A DNA stretch of 33,146 nt, from positions 1 through 33,146 of the forward strand of contig MEPW01000033.1 of assembly GCA_001769975.1 (NCBI GenBank), written 5' to 3'. The position numbers and the translations under genes were made by a program. Source of the stretch: Bdellovibrionales bacterium RIFOXYA1_FULL_36_14 (GTDB lineage Bacteria > Bdellovibrionota > Bacteriovoracia > Bacteriovoracales > Bacteriovoracaceae). The stretch's first letter is position 1. Each line of letters starts with the position of its first letter. Positions 25,860 to 33,146 of this stretch are shown piece by piece. The notes beneath the pieces are model-generated. The model ran no database searches, had not been told where the DNA came from, and saw only the letters and a program-made list of their open reading frames with translations.

Positions 25860-25893
25860 CATGGTGGTAAATTTTAACTGGTCTACCACCGTG
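25860..25893. repeat. Inverted repeat upstream of carD promoter
   Basis: A 10-bp stem (GGTGGTA with TACCACC perfect, plus C-G, A-T and a G-T pair outside) encloses a 14-nt AT-rich loop. It sits about 45 bp upstream of the carD -35 and 125 bp after the ndk stop. It could be an operator, an ndk mRNA 3' hairpin, or a weak terminator; no T-run follows directly on the minus strand. Confidence 0.45.
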
Positions 25894-26017
25894 GATGTAT
25901 AACAAAAAATAGTCTTGTTTTTTTAATAGGTTATGTAACTTTGATAATAGCAGTTTAAATGCTTATGAATAAGCCACAATGATTTCAAAAAGCTAGATAG
26001 GTATCAACCCCATTGTT

Positions 26018-26455
26018 CTAGTCCAGTTTAAAACGGGTAAAAACCTCATTTTCATCAAAAAAATAGGCTACCTCTCTTTTAGCAGAGATTTGAGAATCAG
26101 AACCATGCACCGCATTTTGTTCCAACGAGCGAGCATACATTTTTCTAAGGGTACCAGGCAGAGCTTCTGCAGGGTTAGTACTCCCCATAATTTCGCGGTT
26201 TCTTTTAATAGCTTCTTCGCCTTCTAAAACTAGTAATAAAACGGGACCAGAAGTCATAAAATTAACCAGCGATCCAAAAAAAGGTTTACCTTTATGTTCA
26301 ATGTAAAAGCCTTCTGCTTTTTCTTTAGAAAGATGAGTAAATTTGGCTGCCGAGATTCGCAATCCCTCCAACTCATACCTCGAAATAATATTTCCAATAT
26401 TGTTATCAATAACTGCATTGGGTTTAATAATACATAGTGTTTTTTCTACCATCAT
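26018..26455 (-). CDS. ndk: Nucleoside diphosphate kinase
   Basis: A 145-residue NDP kinase. The phospho-accepting histidine is H117 in NAVHGSDS, and the P-x-N-x-[VI] nucleotide-site motif and Kpn-loop equivalent are present. It balances (d)NTP pools by transferring the gamma phosphate through the histidine. GAGGG lies 7 nt before the first of two tandem ATGs. It follows the SucD-like gene by 15 nt, so the two are likely one mRNA. Confidence 0.97.
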   Translation of the reverse strand: MMVEKTLCIIKPNAVIDNNIGNIISRYELEGLRISAAKFTHLSKEKAEGFYIEHKGKPFFGSLVNFMTSGPVLLLVLEGEEAIKRNREIMGSTNPAEALPGTLRKMYARSLEQNAVHGSDSQISAKREVAYFFDENEVFTRFKLD

Positions 26456-26470
26456 CGAAATTCCCTCTGT

Positions 26471-27355
26471 TTATATTAATTCTTTATCATAGATTAATTT
26501 CTTAACTTTTTGAGCAATCTTATCAGGAGAACGTACAATGTTAACAGCACATTCTTCAAAAACTTCCAATTTTTTCTCAGCCGAATGGATGAGGGTATTG
26601 ATTTCCATACCGGAGTGTCCCACTTGCCTATCCCTCGGCATCATACTTCCTGCCACATAGGCCACTACTGGTTTCGAAATATATTTCTTTATGTAGTGAG
26701 CCACATCAATTTCGTAGTTGCCTCCTATTTCCCCCAAGATCAAGATTAACTTGGTGGCATAATCTTTTTCAAATAATTTTATGATATCAATAAAATCACT
26801 TCCTATTACGTTATCGCCCCCAAGTCCCACACAGGTCGATTGCCCAATTTCTTGCTTAGTTAGCTCAGACACGATTTCATAGAGCAGACTTCCCGACCGA
26901 GACACCACTCCCACATTTCCTGGCATAAAGATAAAACCCGGCATAACTCCTACTTTGCATTCACCTGGAGTAATGATGCCTACACTGCTGGGTCCGATTA
27001 ATTGTGATTTCGCATTAAGTAGAATGGATTTAAGTTTGAGCATATCATGCAATGGCACGCCAGTTGTTGTACAGATAATAAGCGGAATTTCCGCCTCAAT
27101 ACATTCCAAGATACCATCCAAAACCAATTGGGGTGGTAAAAACATCATCGCCACACTGGCCAGGGTATTTCTTTTAGCATGGGAAATTGTATTAAAAATA
27201 GGTACGCCTTCTTTGATAGTCCCCCCCAATCCTGGTATCACTGCGCCAACTACGTTTGTGCCGTATTCCCGACAATTGGTCGTATGAAATTGGGCCAAAG
27301 AACTGTTTAACCCAATAGTAATCATGCGTGTATTTCTATCCAACAAAATTCCCAA
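26471..27355 (-). CDS. Divergent succinyl-CoA ligase alpha subunit (SucD-like)
   Basis: A 294-residue protein collinear with E. coli SucD almost without gaps. The phosphorylated histidine is kept (H247 in QVGHSGME), as are ITPGECKVG, VVSRSGSLLYE, GQSTCVGLGGD and GEIGG. Several CoA-site residues differ: the TGSQ motif (17-20 in E. coli) is NSSL, Lys43 is Leu, and GPNCPG is GPSSVG. It should pair with the adjacent beta-like protein. Canonical succinyl-CoA synthetase activity is therefore uncertain. I leave the symbol empty because a standard sucD may exist elsewhere. It follows the beta-like gene by 2 nt. Confidence 0.85.
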   Translation of the reverse strand: MGILLDRNTRMITIGLNSSLAQFHTTNCREYGTNVVGAVIPGLGGTIKEGVPIFNTISHAKRNTLASVAMMFLPPQLVLDGILECIEAEIPLIICTTTGVPLHDMLKLKSILLNAKSQLIGPSSVGIITPGECKVGVMPGFIFMPGNVGVVSRSGSLLYEIVSELTKQEIGQSTCVGLGGDNVIGSDFIDIIKLFEKDYATKLILILGEIGGNYEIDVAHYIKKYISKPVVAYVAGSMMPRDRQVGHSGMEINTLIHSAEKKLEVFEECAVNIVRSPDKIAQKVKKLIYDKELI

Positions 27356-27357
27356 AT

Positions 27358-28527
27358 TTATCCCTCACTCTTTTGCTTAACTTTTTCCAAAATGTAGGCA
27401 ACACTTTCAGACAAATCATCAAACAGTGTTATTTTGGAATTTCCGGCAAGTAACTTAAGCGCTGGCACTTTGTTGATCCCATCAATCCTAACAACTATTG
27501 GTATTTCAACTTCATCCACGTCCAAGGCTTCTATCAAACCTTCAGCGATTTCATCACTTTTTACCATGCCGTTAAAAAAATTAATGAAAATTAACTTAAT
27601 GTGTTTGTCTTTTAACATAATCGAGAGTGCTTTTTTAACTCGGTCTTTACTGGCTGCCCCACCGACGTCAACAAAAGCTGCAATGTCTCCCCCCTTGTGT
27701 CTTATTAAATCCACCAAGGCGAGGCCGATTCCTGTACCGTTCACCAAACACCCAATATCTCCATCAAACATAACATAGGAAATATCATTCCGATAAGCTT
27801 CCCATTCCAGATCTTGGAGTTCATCCTTGTCAGTTGCCAATTTCAGCATATCCAAATGCCGATACACTGAGTTTTGATCCATTATCATGTGAGCACCTGA
27901 TATAACTATTTCATTTTCTTCGCTTAAATAAACCGGGCCCATATTTAAAAATTTAAGGTCAAATTTTAAAAAAAGCACATAGAATGTCTTAAAATTATTA
28001 ATGGCCTTTTTAATAGCTTCATTATCCATGTCCAAAAAAAAGCAAATCTTTCGAGCAATAAATTGAGAAAAACCTGCCGCAAAATCTACAGCCACCACAA
28101 TATGATCGTCCCCTTCTTGATTAATAAAATCTTTGGGCATCAATCTTCTTTTAGAAATCAAAAAAACTGTTTTAGCTTTTGAACCATCAAAAAAAAGTGA
28201 TAAATAAAATACTTTTTTATAAGGTATGGCCTCTTCAAAAATAATCTCTGTCACCGGTAACTTTTTCTCACTTAAAAGTGCCGTCAATTTTTCCTCGACG
28301 ATAACCTTGACTTTATCTATCGCATCTTCCTTGCTGCTGGCAATTACCACCTCCCCAAAGCGCTCTTTGCCTCGTTCATAGGTATGAGGACGTAAAAAAA
28401 AGCGTTCCCCCTGCAAGCCATTTACAAATTCCCGAGCGTTGTCAAAATTCTTTAAGGTATAATAATCAAGAACCTTGATTCCATTTTCCTTCAATAATTG
28501 CTTAGTATCACTTTCTAAAAAACGCAT
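27358..28527 (-). CDS. Divergent succinyl-CoA ligase beta subunit (SucC-like)
   Basis: A 389-residue protein of normal SucC length. The C-terminal CoA-ligase domain is well kept (IGCLVNGTGIGLALVDLI, AAFVDVGGAA, FFNGMVKSDEIAEGL). The N-terminal ATP-grasp domain is eroded. The K-x-Q-V/GGRGKAGG nucleotide region reads FLRPHTYERGKERFG, E107 is Val, and the Mg ligands N199 and D213 of E. coli are both Gly (G197, G211). Binding and hydrolysis of ATP or GTP as in standard SucC is therefore doubtful. It is co-directional and contiguous with the alpha-like gene and ndk. Confidence 0.85.
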   Translation of the reverse strand: MRFLESDTKQLLKENGIKVLDYYTLKNFDNAREFVNGLQGERFFLRPHTYERGKERFGEVVIASSKEDAIDKVKVIVEEKLTALLSEKKLPVTEIIFEEAIPYKKVFYLSLFFDGSKAKTVFLISKRRLMPKDFINQEGDDHIVVAVDFAAGFSQFIARKICFFLDMDNEAIKKAINNFKTFYVLFLKFDLKFLNMGPVYLSEENEIVISGAHMIMDQNSVYRHLDMLKLATDKDELQDLEWEAYRNDISYVMFDGDIGCLVNGTGIGLALVDLIRHKGGDIAAFVDVGGAASKDRVKKALSIMLKDKHIKLIFINFFNGMVKSDEIAEGLIEALDVDEVEIPIVVRIDGINKVPALKLLAGNSKITLFDDLSESVAYILEKVKQKSEG

Positions 28528-28559
28528 TTCCTACCTTTCACTTAATTGAGCTTCTCTAA

Positions 28560-30107
28560 TTATTCAGCCTTGCCCGTTTGCTTGTCGAGATAAGCTATAT
28601 GACGATTAACCATATTTCTTTGACGACCAAGTTTCTCTTGCAAGTCTTCTATAAGCGTTGCCTTGGTGCTTGCAGTCAAGTTATTAAACTTTTGGGTTTT
28701 GACGACAATATCGGCTACAATTCCACCCATTTCTTTGCCGATGGTAAGAAATTCATTATACATGTTCTTTCTAGACTGACTGATATCAGAAATATCGTCA
28801 TGGATTTTCTTATTGTCATTCATGATACCTTGAAACACAGGACTTACATTATTAGCATAGGCCCGATTAAAGTCATCTAAAAATATCTTAGATTTTGTTG
28901 AGGAAGTTATCACTTTATTAAATATTAGAGAAATCTGATCCATAAGTCCCAATAATGTGCGATATGACTCTCTAAGCTCTAGAAGTGGACGCTGTTTATT
29001 ACTATCCCGTTGAGCTATATAATCTTCCAGCAATTTACTAAACTTGGAGGGTGACCAGCCTTGCAATAAAACAGTTTTCTTTATTTTAAAACTACGTTCA
29101 TAATCCGAAAAATAATTATCAAAATATTTTATCTGTTTTAAAAACTGCTTGAGAGTTGGCATTAATCCGAGTTCATGCACGTAAATTTCAGCTTCGTAGT
29201 AGCCAGGGATAAATTTTTTACCTTTAACTATTTCCAATTGCTCAAAGCGGGCAATGTGATTATTAAGTACAGCTTTGCTAAAAAAGACTGCTTCATCTTC
29301 CGATAAAATTTTGTTTTTGATTGACTGCAAAGTCAGATGAATCAAATAATTACCATCTTTATTGGCTGTCATCCAAAGCGATTTTTGTTCATCTTGCAAG
29401 GCCAGATTAACTTGAAAACCTTTTTTCATAGTAATAGTTTCTTTCAACCTCATATGATCATCCACCGTCAGTCCTTGAAATTCCCTAATTTTTTGTCCAG
29501 ATGGAACAATCATCCAAGTCACTACCACTAAAACTATAATTGCTAAAGCGGCGATGATTTGCTTACGACGAGCATACTTATTCGGTGCTAATAAATCATT
29601 TTCCAACAACGGCTCTATCAACGATTCATCCTGGACTGATTCATCTGAAAAGGTTACCGACAAAGATGTCTGTGGCAATGGGGTTATAATATTTTCGGGT
29701 ACTACTGCTGGTTCTACTAAAATATCTACAGTGTGCTGTAAATCTGTTTTCTCTTTTGGAATGCTAATTTCATTAGCTGTCATTTGGAGCGGTTGAGGCG
29801 GTGGCGTTACATTGCTCACTTCGTTTTCCTGACACTGCTCTTCCAGCAACGTTTCACCCAATCCATTTATTTTCTCATCTAATTCATAGATAGGAATAAA
29901 ATCATCACTTTCAACTGGTGTGTCACTACTATCAATTATGCTATAAAGTTCTCTGACCTGTGATAACGGCTCCCATCCCCCAAGCCCCTCTTTCCAAACC
30001 AGGGATTGTTGGCCAATAACATCATCATAGAACATACGAAACATCTCTTCCGAAGAAAAAGGCCCCGTATGATGATCCTGATTAAATACAAACCAAACTT
30101 TTTCCAT
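28560..30107 (-). CDS. GYF_2-domain membrane protein of unknown function
   Basis: A 515-residue protein. Residues 1-52 are a GYF_2-like domain (WFVFNQDHHTGPFSSEEM, then LVWKEGLGGWEPL), a fold that usually binds proline-rich peptides. A Glu/Pro-rich linker (about 60-175) follows, then one transmembrane segment (183-201, RRKQIIAALAIIVLVVVTWM with basic flank). The C-terminal part (about 205-515) is mixed, then helical, with coiled-coil-like stretches near the end. The N-terminus is probably cytoplasmic and the large C-terminal part periplasmic by the positive-inside rule. No enzymatic motif. It heads the minus-strand run, 32 nt before the SucC-like gene. Confidence 0.8.
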   Translation of the reverse strand: MEKVWFVFNQDHHTGPFSSEEMFRMFYDDVIGQQSLVWKEGLGGWEPLSQVRELYSIIDSSDTPVESDDFIPIYELDEKINGLGETLLEEQCQENEVSNVTPPPQPLQMTANEISIPKEKTDLQHTVDILVEPAVVPENIITPLPQTSLSVTFSDESVQDESLIEPLLENDLLAPNKYARRKQIIAALAIIVLVVVTWMIVPSGQKIREFQGLTVDDHMRLKETITMKKGFQVNLALQDEQKSLWMTANKDGNYLIHLTLQSIKNKILSEDEAVFFSKAVLNNHIARFEQLEIVKGKKFIPGYYEAEIYVHELGLMPTLKQFLKQIKYFDNYFSDYERSFKIKKTVLLQGWSPSKFSKLLEDYIAQRDSNKQRPLLELRESYRTLLGLMDQISLIFNKVITSSTKSKIFLDDFNRAYANNVSPVFQGIMNDNKKIHDDISDISQSRKNMYNEFLTIGKEMGGIVADIVVKTQKFNNLTASTKATLIEDLQEKLGRQRNMVNRHIAYLDKQTGKAE

Positions 30108-30200
30108 AAACCTTCAATTTATCAATTTTCAATTGCTTTGCTCTTATATTATCCTTTTGTTCAACTACCGTCAAAATTTTGAATTCAATGGGAGTAAAAA

Positions 30201-30962
30201 ATGGAAAAAAAACTTGCCTTAATTACCGGAGCCACTTCTGGAATCGGACGTGAAACGGCCAAAATCTTGGCGAGCCATCACATTAATCTGGTGCTTTGTG
30301 GCAGACGCAAAGAGCGTTTGGACATGTTAAAAAAAGAACTTGAACAATTGGTTAAAGTGGACATTTTGCCTTTTGATATTTCTAAACCCAGCGAAGTTAA
30401 AAGTGCTTTTTTATCGATCAAAGATTTAGTTCCTCGTATTGATATCCTAATTAACAACGCCGGAAATGCCCACGGACTAAGTTCTATTGATAAAGGTGAT
30501 ATGGAAGACTTTGAAAAAATGATCGATACGAATATCAAGGGTCTTTTGTATGTGTCACAGGAAATTATACCTTCCATGGTAAATAAGAAAGCCGGTCATA
30601 TCATCAACATTGGATCAATTGCAGGTAAAGAAGTTTACCCCAAAGGCAACGTCTACTGTGCCTCCAAATCTGCCGTAGATGCTCTGGGAAAAGCCATGCG
30701 AATTGATCTGGCAGAGCACCAGATCAAAGTTAGTAATATTAACCCCGGGTTAGTAGAAACTGAATTTTCCATGGTAAGATTCAAAGGCAATCAAGACATG
30801 GCAAAAAAGACTTACCAGGGCTTCACCCCACTTTCTCCCTACGATATAGCCGACTTAATTTATTTTATTATTTCCAGACCTCTTCATGTTAACATAGCTG
30901 ACTCTTTGATACTGCCTTTGGCCCAGCCTTGTGCTACTACGGTCATTCGTGAAATTACCTGA
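30201..30962 (+). CDS. YdfG-like short-chain dehydrogenase/reductase
   Basis: A 253-residue classical SDR. It has the cofactor motif TGATSGIG (9-16), NNAG (85-88), and a full catalytic set N111, S139, Y152, K156. Arg35-Arg36 after the second strand favour NADP(H). The C-terminal segment (GLVETEFSMVRFKGN, then HVNI) closely follows E. coli YdfG, an NADP-dependent 3-hydroxy acid (allo-threonine, malonic semialdehyde) dehydrogenase, so that activity is plausible. GGGAG precedes the ATG. It is divergent from the GYF gene with a 93-bp shared upstream region. Confidence 0.9.
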   Translation: MEKKLALITGATSGIGRETAKILASHHINLVLCGRRKERLDMLKKELEQLVKVDILPFDISKPSEVKSAFLSIKDLVPRIDILINNAGNAHGLSSIDKGDMEDFEKMIDTNIKGLLYVSQEIIPSMVNKKAGHIINIGSIAGKEVYPKGNVYCASKSAVDALGKAMRIDLAEHQIKVSNINPGLVETEFSMVRFKGNQDMAKKTYQGFTPLSPYDIADLIYFIISRPLHVNIADSLILPLAQPCATTVIREIT

Positions 30963-31087
30963 GAAAGTTGATCTGATAATATTTATATAAAAAAACATAT
31001 CGTGCTTTTAAAAGTTTGATAAACTATAGTCTGCAGAAACCATAATAATATACATTGTTTTTTAGACGTATCAAAAAGGATTTTAGT

Positions 31088-32485
31088 ATGAAAATTGATA
31101 AGAAGATTGTGCTCGGTTTTGTTGCCATCACTATTATGATCATTGCCGTAACCGCTACCTCTTTTTTTTCCTTCAACAATTTTGTGAAATTGTTTAATCA
31201 GACACAGGAAAAAATACAGCTGGCTAAATTTACTACGGAAAAAGAAATTGATCACCTCCTTTGGGCCGATAATATCTCCAAGGGATTGATTGAAGAAAAA
31301 CCTATCAATATCACCCTTGATCCCACCGCTTGCGGTATTGGTAAATGGATTTATCAAAGTTTACAAGATAAGAATTTCTCACCTGAAGTGATGAAACATA
31401 TTCATGAACTGGAACCAGTGCATAAATTACTTCATGAATCAGGCAAAGAACTACTCAGCCAATTCGCTCAATCCAATATTATCCCAGCCACCAACCGACA
31501 TGGAGCAATTACTTACTATGCTGAACACACTGCTTTACACCTGCTAAACGTGCGAGAAAAAGTAGGCAATATTAAGGGAGCTTTAAATGAGGAAGTTACG
31601 GGACTAAACCATAGTGTCGCAAATACCACTAAATTCGTTTTTACCCTGCTGATTGTGGTGAGTGTGGTTGCTATATTGGCTTCCATCTTTTTTGCAGTCA
31701 CAAGTGCTAGAGGACTTTTTAAGTTCGCTCAAAATCTTTTACAATCAAGTAGCAAGGTAGTTCATACTTCCCAAGATATTGCCAGCCGAAACCAAGAATT
31801 GGCATCGAGAACCGAAGAACAGGCTTCTTCCTTGGAAGAAACCGCTTCGACGCTAGAAGAAGTTACGGCCACCGTGAAACAAACCACCGATAACACCAGC
31901 AAAGCTTCCAAATTGACCAAAGAAGTACTGGATAATGCCAAGGAAGGTTCAGACACTTCTAAAAACGTCCAAACTGCGATGAATGAAATCACTACCAGTA
32001 GCCAAAAAATTGCCCAGATCGTTGACATGGTCGATGAGATCGCTTTTCAAACCAATATTCTGGCCATCAATGCGGCCATCGAAGCGGCTAAGGCCGGAGA
32101 TCTAGGAAAAGGTTTTGCCGTAGTTGCCATCGAAGTCAGAGACTTGGCCCAAAGATCTTCAGATGCTGCGAAAGATATAAAAAGCCTGATTGATACCAGT
32201 ATTGGCAAAGTGGAAAATGGTTCCATGCTGGTTAAATCTAACGGAGAAAAATTAGAGGAGATTACTGAAGGTATCCAAAAAGTTAATGACATCATGTTGG
32301 AAATATCGGCTGCCACCAATCAACAATATAGTGCCATTCAACAAATTAATACAGCAGTAACCCAAATCGATACAGTCACTCAGGATAACTCCAGGATGGT
32401 AGAAGAAGTGGCCCATTTTAGTGAAAATATGAATGGTGTTGCTCAGGAAATGGATAAAGCGATCAGAGATAATTTGTCAGTGTAA
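31088..32485 (+). CDS. Methyl-accepting chemotaxis protein with extracytoplasmic CZB domain
   Basis: I use the ATG at 31088 (MKIDKKIVLG), preceded by AAGGA; an open frame extends to 31055. The 465-residue protein has TM1 (8-29), a sensor region with a complete CZB zinc-site set (H56 in DHLLW, C82 in ACGIGKW, H112 and H116 in EPVHKLLH), TM2 (183-205) and a cytoplasmic signalling hairpin. The signalling tip is EIAFQTNILAINAAIEAAKAG (317-337). No clear HAMP domain follows TM2. It should signal through CheA/CheW. CZB domains bind zinc and can respond to zinc or hypochlorous acid; the ligand here is inferred. There is no C-terminal NWETF pentapeptide. Confidence 0.93.
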   Translation: MKIDKKIVLGFVAITIMIIAVTATSFFSFNNFVKLFNQTQEKIQLAKFTTEKEIDHLLWADNISKGLIEEKPINITLDPTACGIGKWIYQSLQDKNFSPEVMKHIHELEPVHKLLHESGKELLSQFAQSNIIPATNRHGAITYYAEHTALHLLNVREKVGNIKGALNEEVTGLNHSVANTTKFVFTLLIVVSVVAILASIFFAVTSARGLFKFAQNLLQSSSKVVHTSQDIASRNQELASRTEEQASSLEETASTLEEVTATVKQTTDNTSKASKLTKEVLDNAKEGSDTSKNVQTAMNEITTSSQKIAQIVDMVDEIAFQTNILAINAAIEAAKAGDLGKGFAVVAIEVRDLAQRSSDAAKDIKSLIDTSIGKVENGSMLVKSNGEKLEEITEGIQKVNDIMLEISAATNQQYSAIQQINTAVTQIDTVTQDNSRMVEEVAHFSENMNGVAQEMDKAIRDNLSV

Positions 32486-32498
32486 AAAAAGCGAATCA

Positions 32499-32529
32499 CT
32501 CTGCCATAAGTCCTTTACCTATGGCAGAG
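32499..32529. terminator. Hairpin between convergent genes, likely terminator of the minus-strand gene
   Basis: CTCTGCCATA (32499-32508) pairs perfectly with TATGGCAGAG (32520-32529) around an 11-nt loop. On the minus strand a run of seven T follows after about 8 nt. On the + strand there is no T-run, so it may only partly terminate the chemoreceptor gene. Confidence 0.6.
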
Positions 32530-32537
32530 CATATGAC

Positions 32538-33146
32538 TTAGAATTCTCCATCTTTCCATTTGGGATCAAAACAACTTAGCAGGTTTTCCAGCTGTTTAAT
32601 TTCGGCTTCAGTCATTTTATCCATAAAAGAAAGGTAACGAGACAAGTAGTTTTTTTCACTTCCGGGGACAACTTTGAAGTGTCTCATAACTCCGGCTTTC
32701 AAATCATCTCTTTCTTTTTTATTCACAATAGAAGCAAGCCCCTTGGCGATCGCCGGGGATATTTCAGTTTGTTGATTACATGATATACAATTAGTAGTAT
32801 CCGCACCTGCTGAATTTTTATATTTTTGGAATAAAAACGCTATGAAGTGATGGACAGAAGTTTTCCCCTCCATCCCCCATTTACTATTATTTTTTCGCTT
32901 AAACTTTTCCGTATTCCAAACAGCATCCTGAAAATTACTACCACGACTGACAAATAAATTCTCGGCAAATATTTTCGTAATTTTATGACCGTTTTTATCT
33001 GATATGAGTGGTGAGTTATATTCACAAACGTTAGAAAACTTTGGTTGAGTTAAAGAACCATCAAACTGCAAAAACCAATCTATTAAAGGGCTATCAATTT
33101 CATTGTAAACAGTGATTTTGGAATCTTTATCATTGGCCCTAAACTG
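32538..33146 (-). CDS. Unknown protein with a CxxC motif, 5' end outside window
   Basis: The frame is open to the right edge, so the gene is truncated; the visible 202 residues are the C-terminal part. A TTG at 33071 is only an internal codon candidate. There is one CxxC motif in TTNCISCNQQ and two further cysteines (SNVCEYN, LLSCFDPKW). The remainder is charged and helical near the C-terminus. CISC is not followed by His, so it is not a c-type heme site. No family recognised. The hairpin at 32499-32529 probably ends its transcript. Confidence 0.7.
   Translation of the reverse strand, partial: QFRANDKDSKITVYNEIDSPLIDWFLQFDGSLTQPKFSNVCEYNSPLISDKNGHKITKIFAENLFVSRGSNFQDAVWNTEKFKRKNNSKWGMEGKTSVHHFIAFLFQKYKNSAGADTTNCISCNQQTEISPAIAKGLASIVNKKERDDLKAGVMRHFKVVPGSEKNYLSRYLSFMDKMTEAEIKQLENLLSCFDPKWKDGEF

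Noticed and set aside
31055-31087. Upstream extension of the chemoreceptor
   Set aside because: The ATG at 31088 has AAGGA and gives a typical short basic N-terminus before TM1.
32800-32816. CISC motif as a c-type cytochrome heme site
   Set aside because: A heme c site needs CxxCH; here the residue after the second Cys is Asn.
1-33146. CRISPR arrays, insertion sequences, prophage or integrase genes, rRNA and tRNA genes
   Set aside because: No regularly spaced repeats, transposase or integrase motifs, or cloverleaf-like sequences were seen on either strand by eye; a tRNAscan and IS search would be decisive.

Overview
The window is AT-rich, gene-dense bacterial chromosome with no rRNA, tRNA, CRISPR array or transposase that I could find. 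The gene content points to a Gram-negative, piliated, chemotactic bacterium: an LPS-assembly LptD, several lipoproteins, a type IVa pilin, a methyl-accepting chemotaxis protein and a CarD-family regulator. This mix, with AT-rich codon use and many secreted proteins of unknown family, resembles Bdellovibrionota (Bacteriovorax/Halobacteriovorax-like predators). That placement is an inference from general knowledge, not from a search.

Layout. Positions 1-8979 are on the + strand. They hold the end of a glycine-rich protein, a 330-bp leader region with a possible 27-residue peptide, and a likely operon (1688-4453) of a TPR protein, a NIF3-family metal protein and two small exported proteins. A 1181-residue multi-domain redox enzyme (4583-8128) and a membrane-anchored charged protein (8185-8979) follow. 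A strong bidirectional terminator separates these from a minus-strand type IV pilin (9056-9619). After a 652-bp non-coding stretch with an orphan terminator come a + strand pair of unknown genes (one a lipoprotein, 10272-11940) and a DEDDh exonuclease (12008-12592). Positions 12596-30107 are one long minus-strand run. In transcription order it reads: GYF-domain membrane protein, SucC-like, SucD-like, Ndk, [gap with the carD promoter], CarD, GltX, CysS, UvrB, GGDEF protein, FolC, LptD, PabA/TrpG-type amidotransferase, TrpF-like protein, SurE, NlpD-like M23 lipoprotein. Most junctions are tight or overlapping. A YdfG-like reductase and a CZB-domain chemoreceptor (30201-32485) are on the + strand. 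The window ends in a truncated minus-strand gene of unknown function.

How the genes fit together. The minus-strand run mixes translation (GltX, CysS), repair (UvrB), folate (FolC and a PabA-like subunit), envelope (LptD, NlpD-like) and nucleotide (Ndk, SurE) functions under what looks like a few promoters; CarD is preceded by a good sigma-70-type promoter. surE directly followed by an nlpD-like gene recalls the gammaproteobacterial surE-pcm-nlpD order without pcm.

The points most worth a second look are: the single-chain Fer2 / FAD-NAD / two-4Fe-4S / BFD / DAO fusion, which looks like an HcnABC- or PDH1-type amino-acid dehydrogenase collapsed into one protein; a SucCD-like pair that keeps the phospho-histidine but has lost several nucleotide- and CoA-binding residues; a TrpF-like protein lacking the catalytic cysteine next to a TrpG-type amidotransferase; a probable leaderless mRNA at 8185; and an orphan terminator that suggests a small RNA near 10,050.
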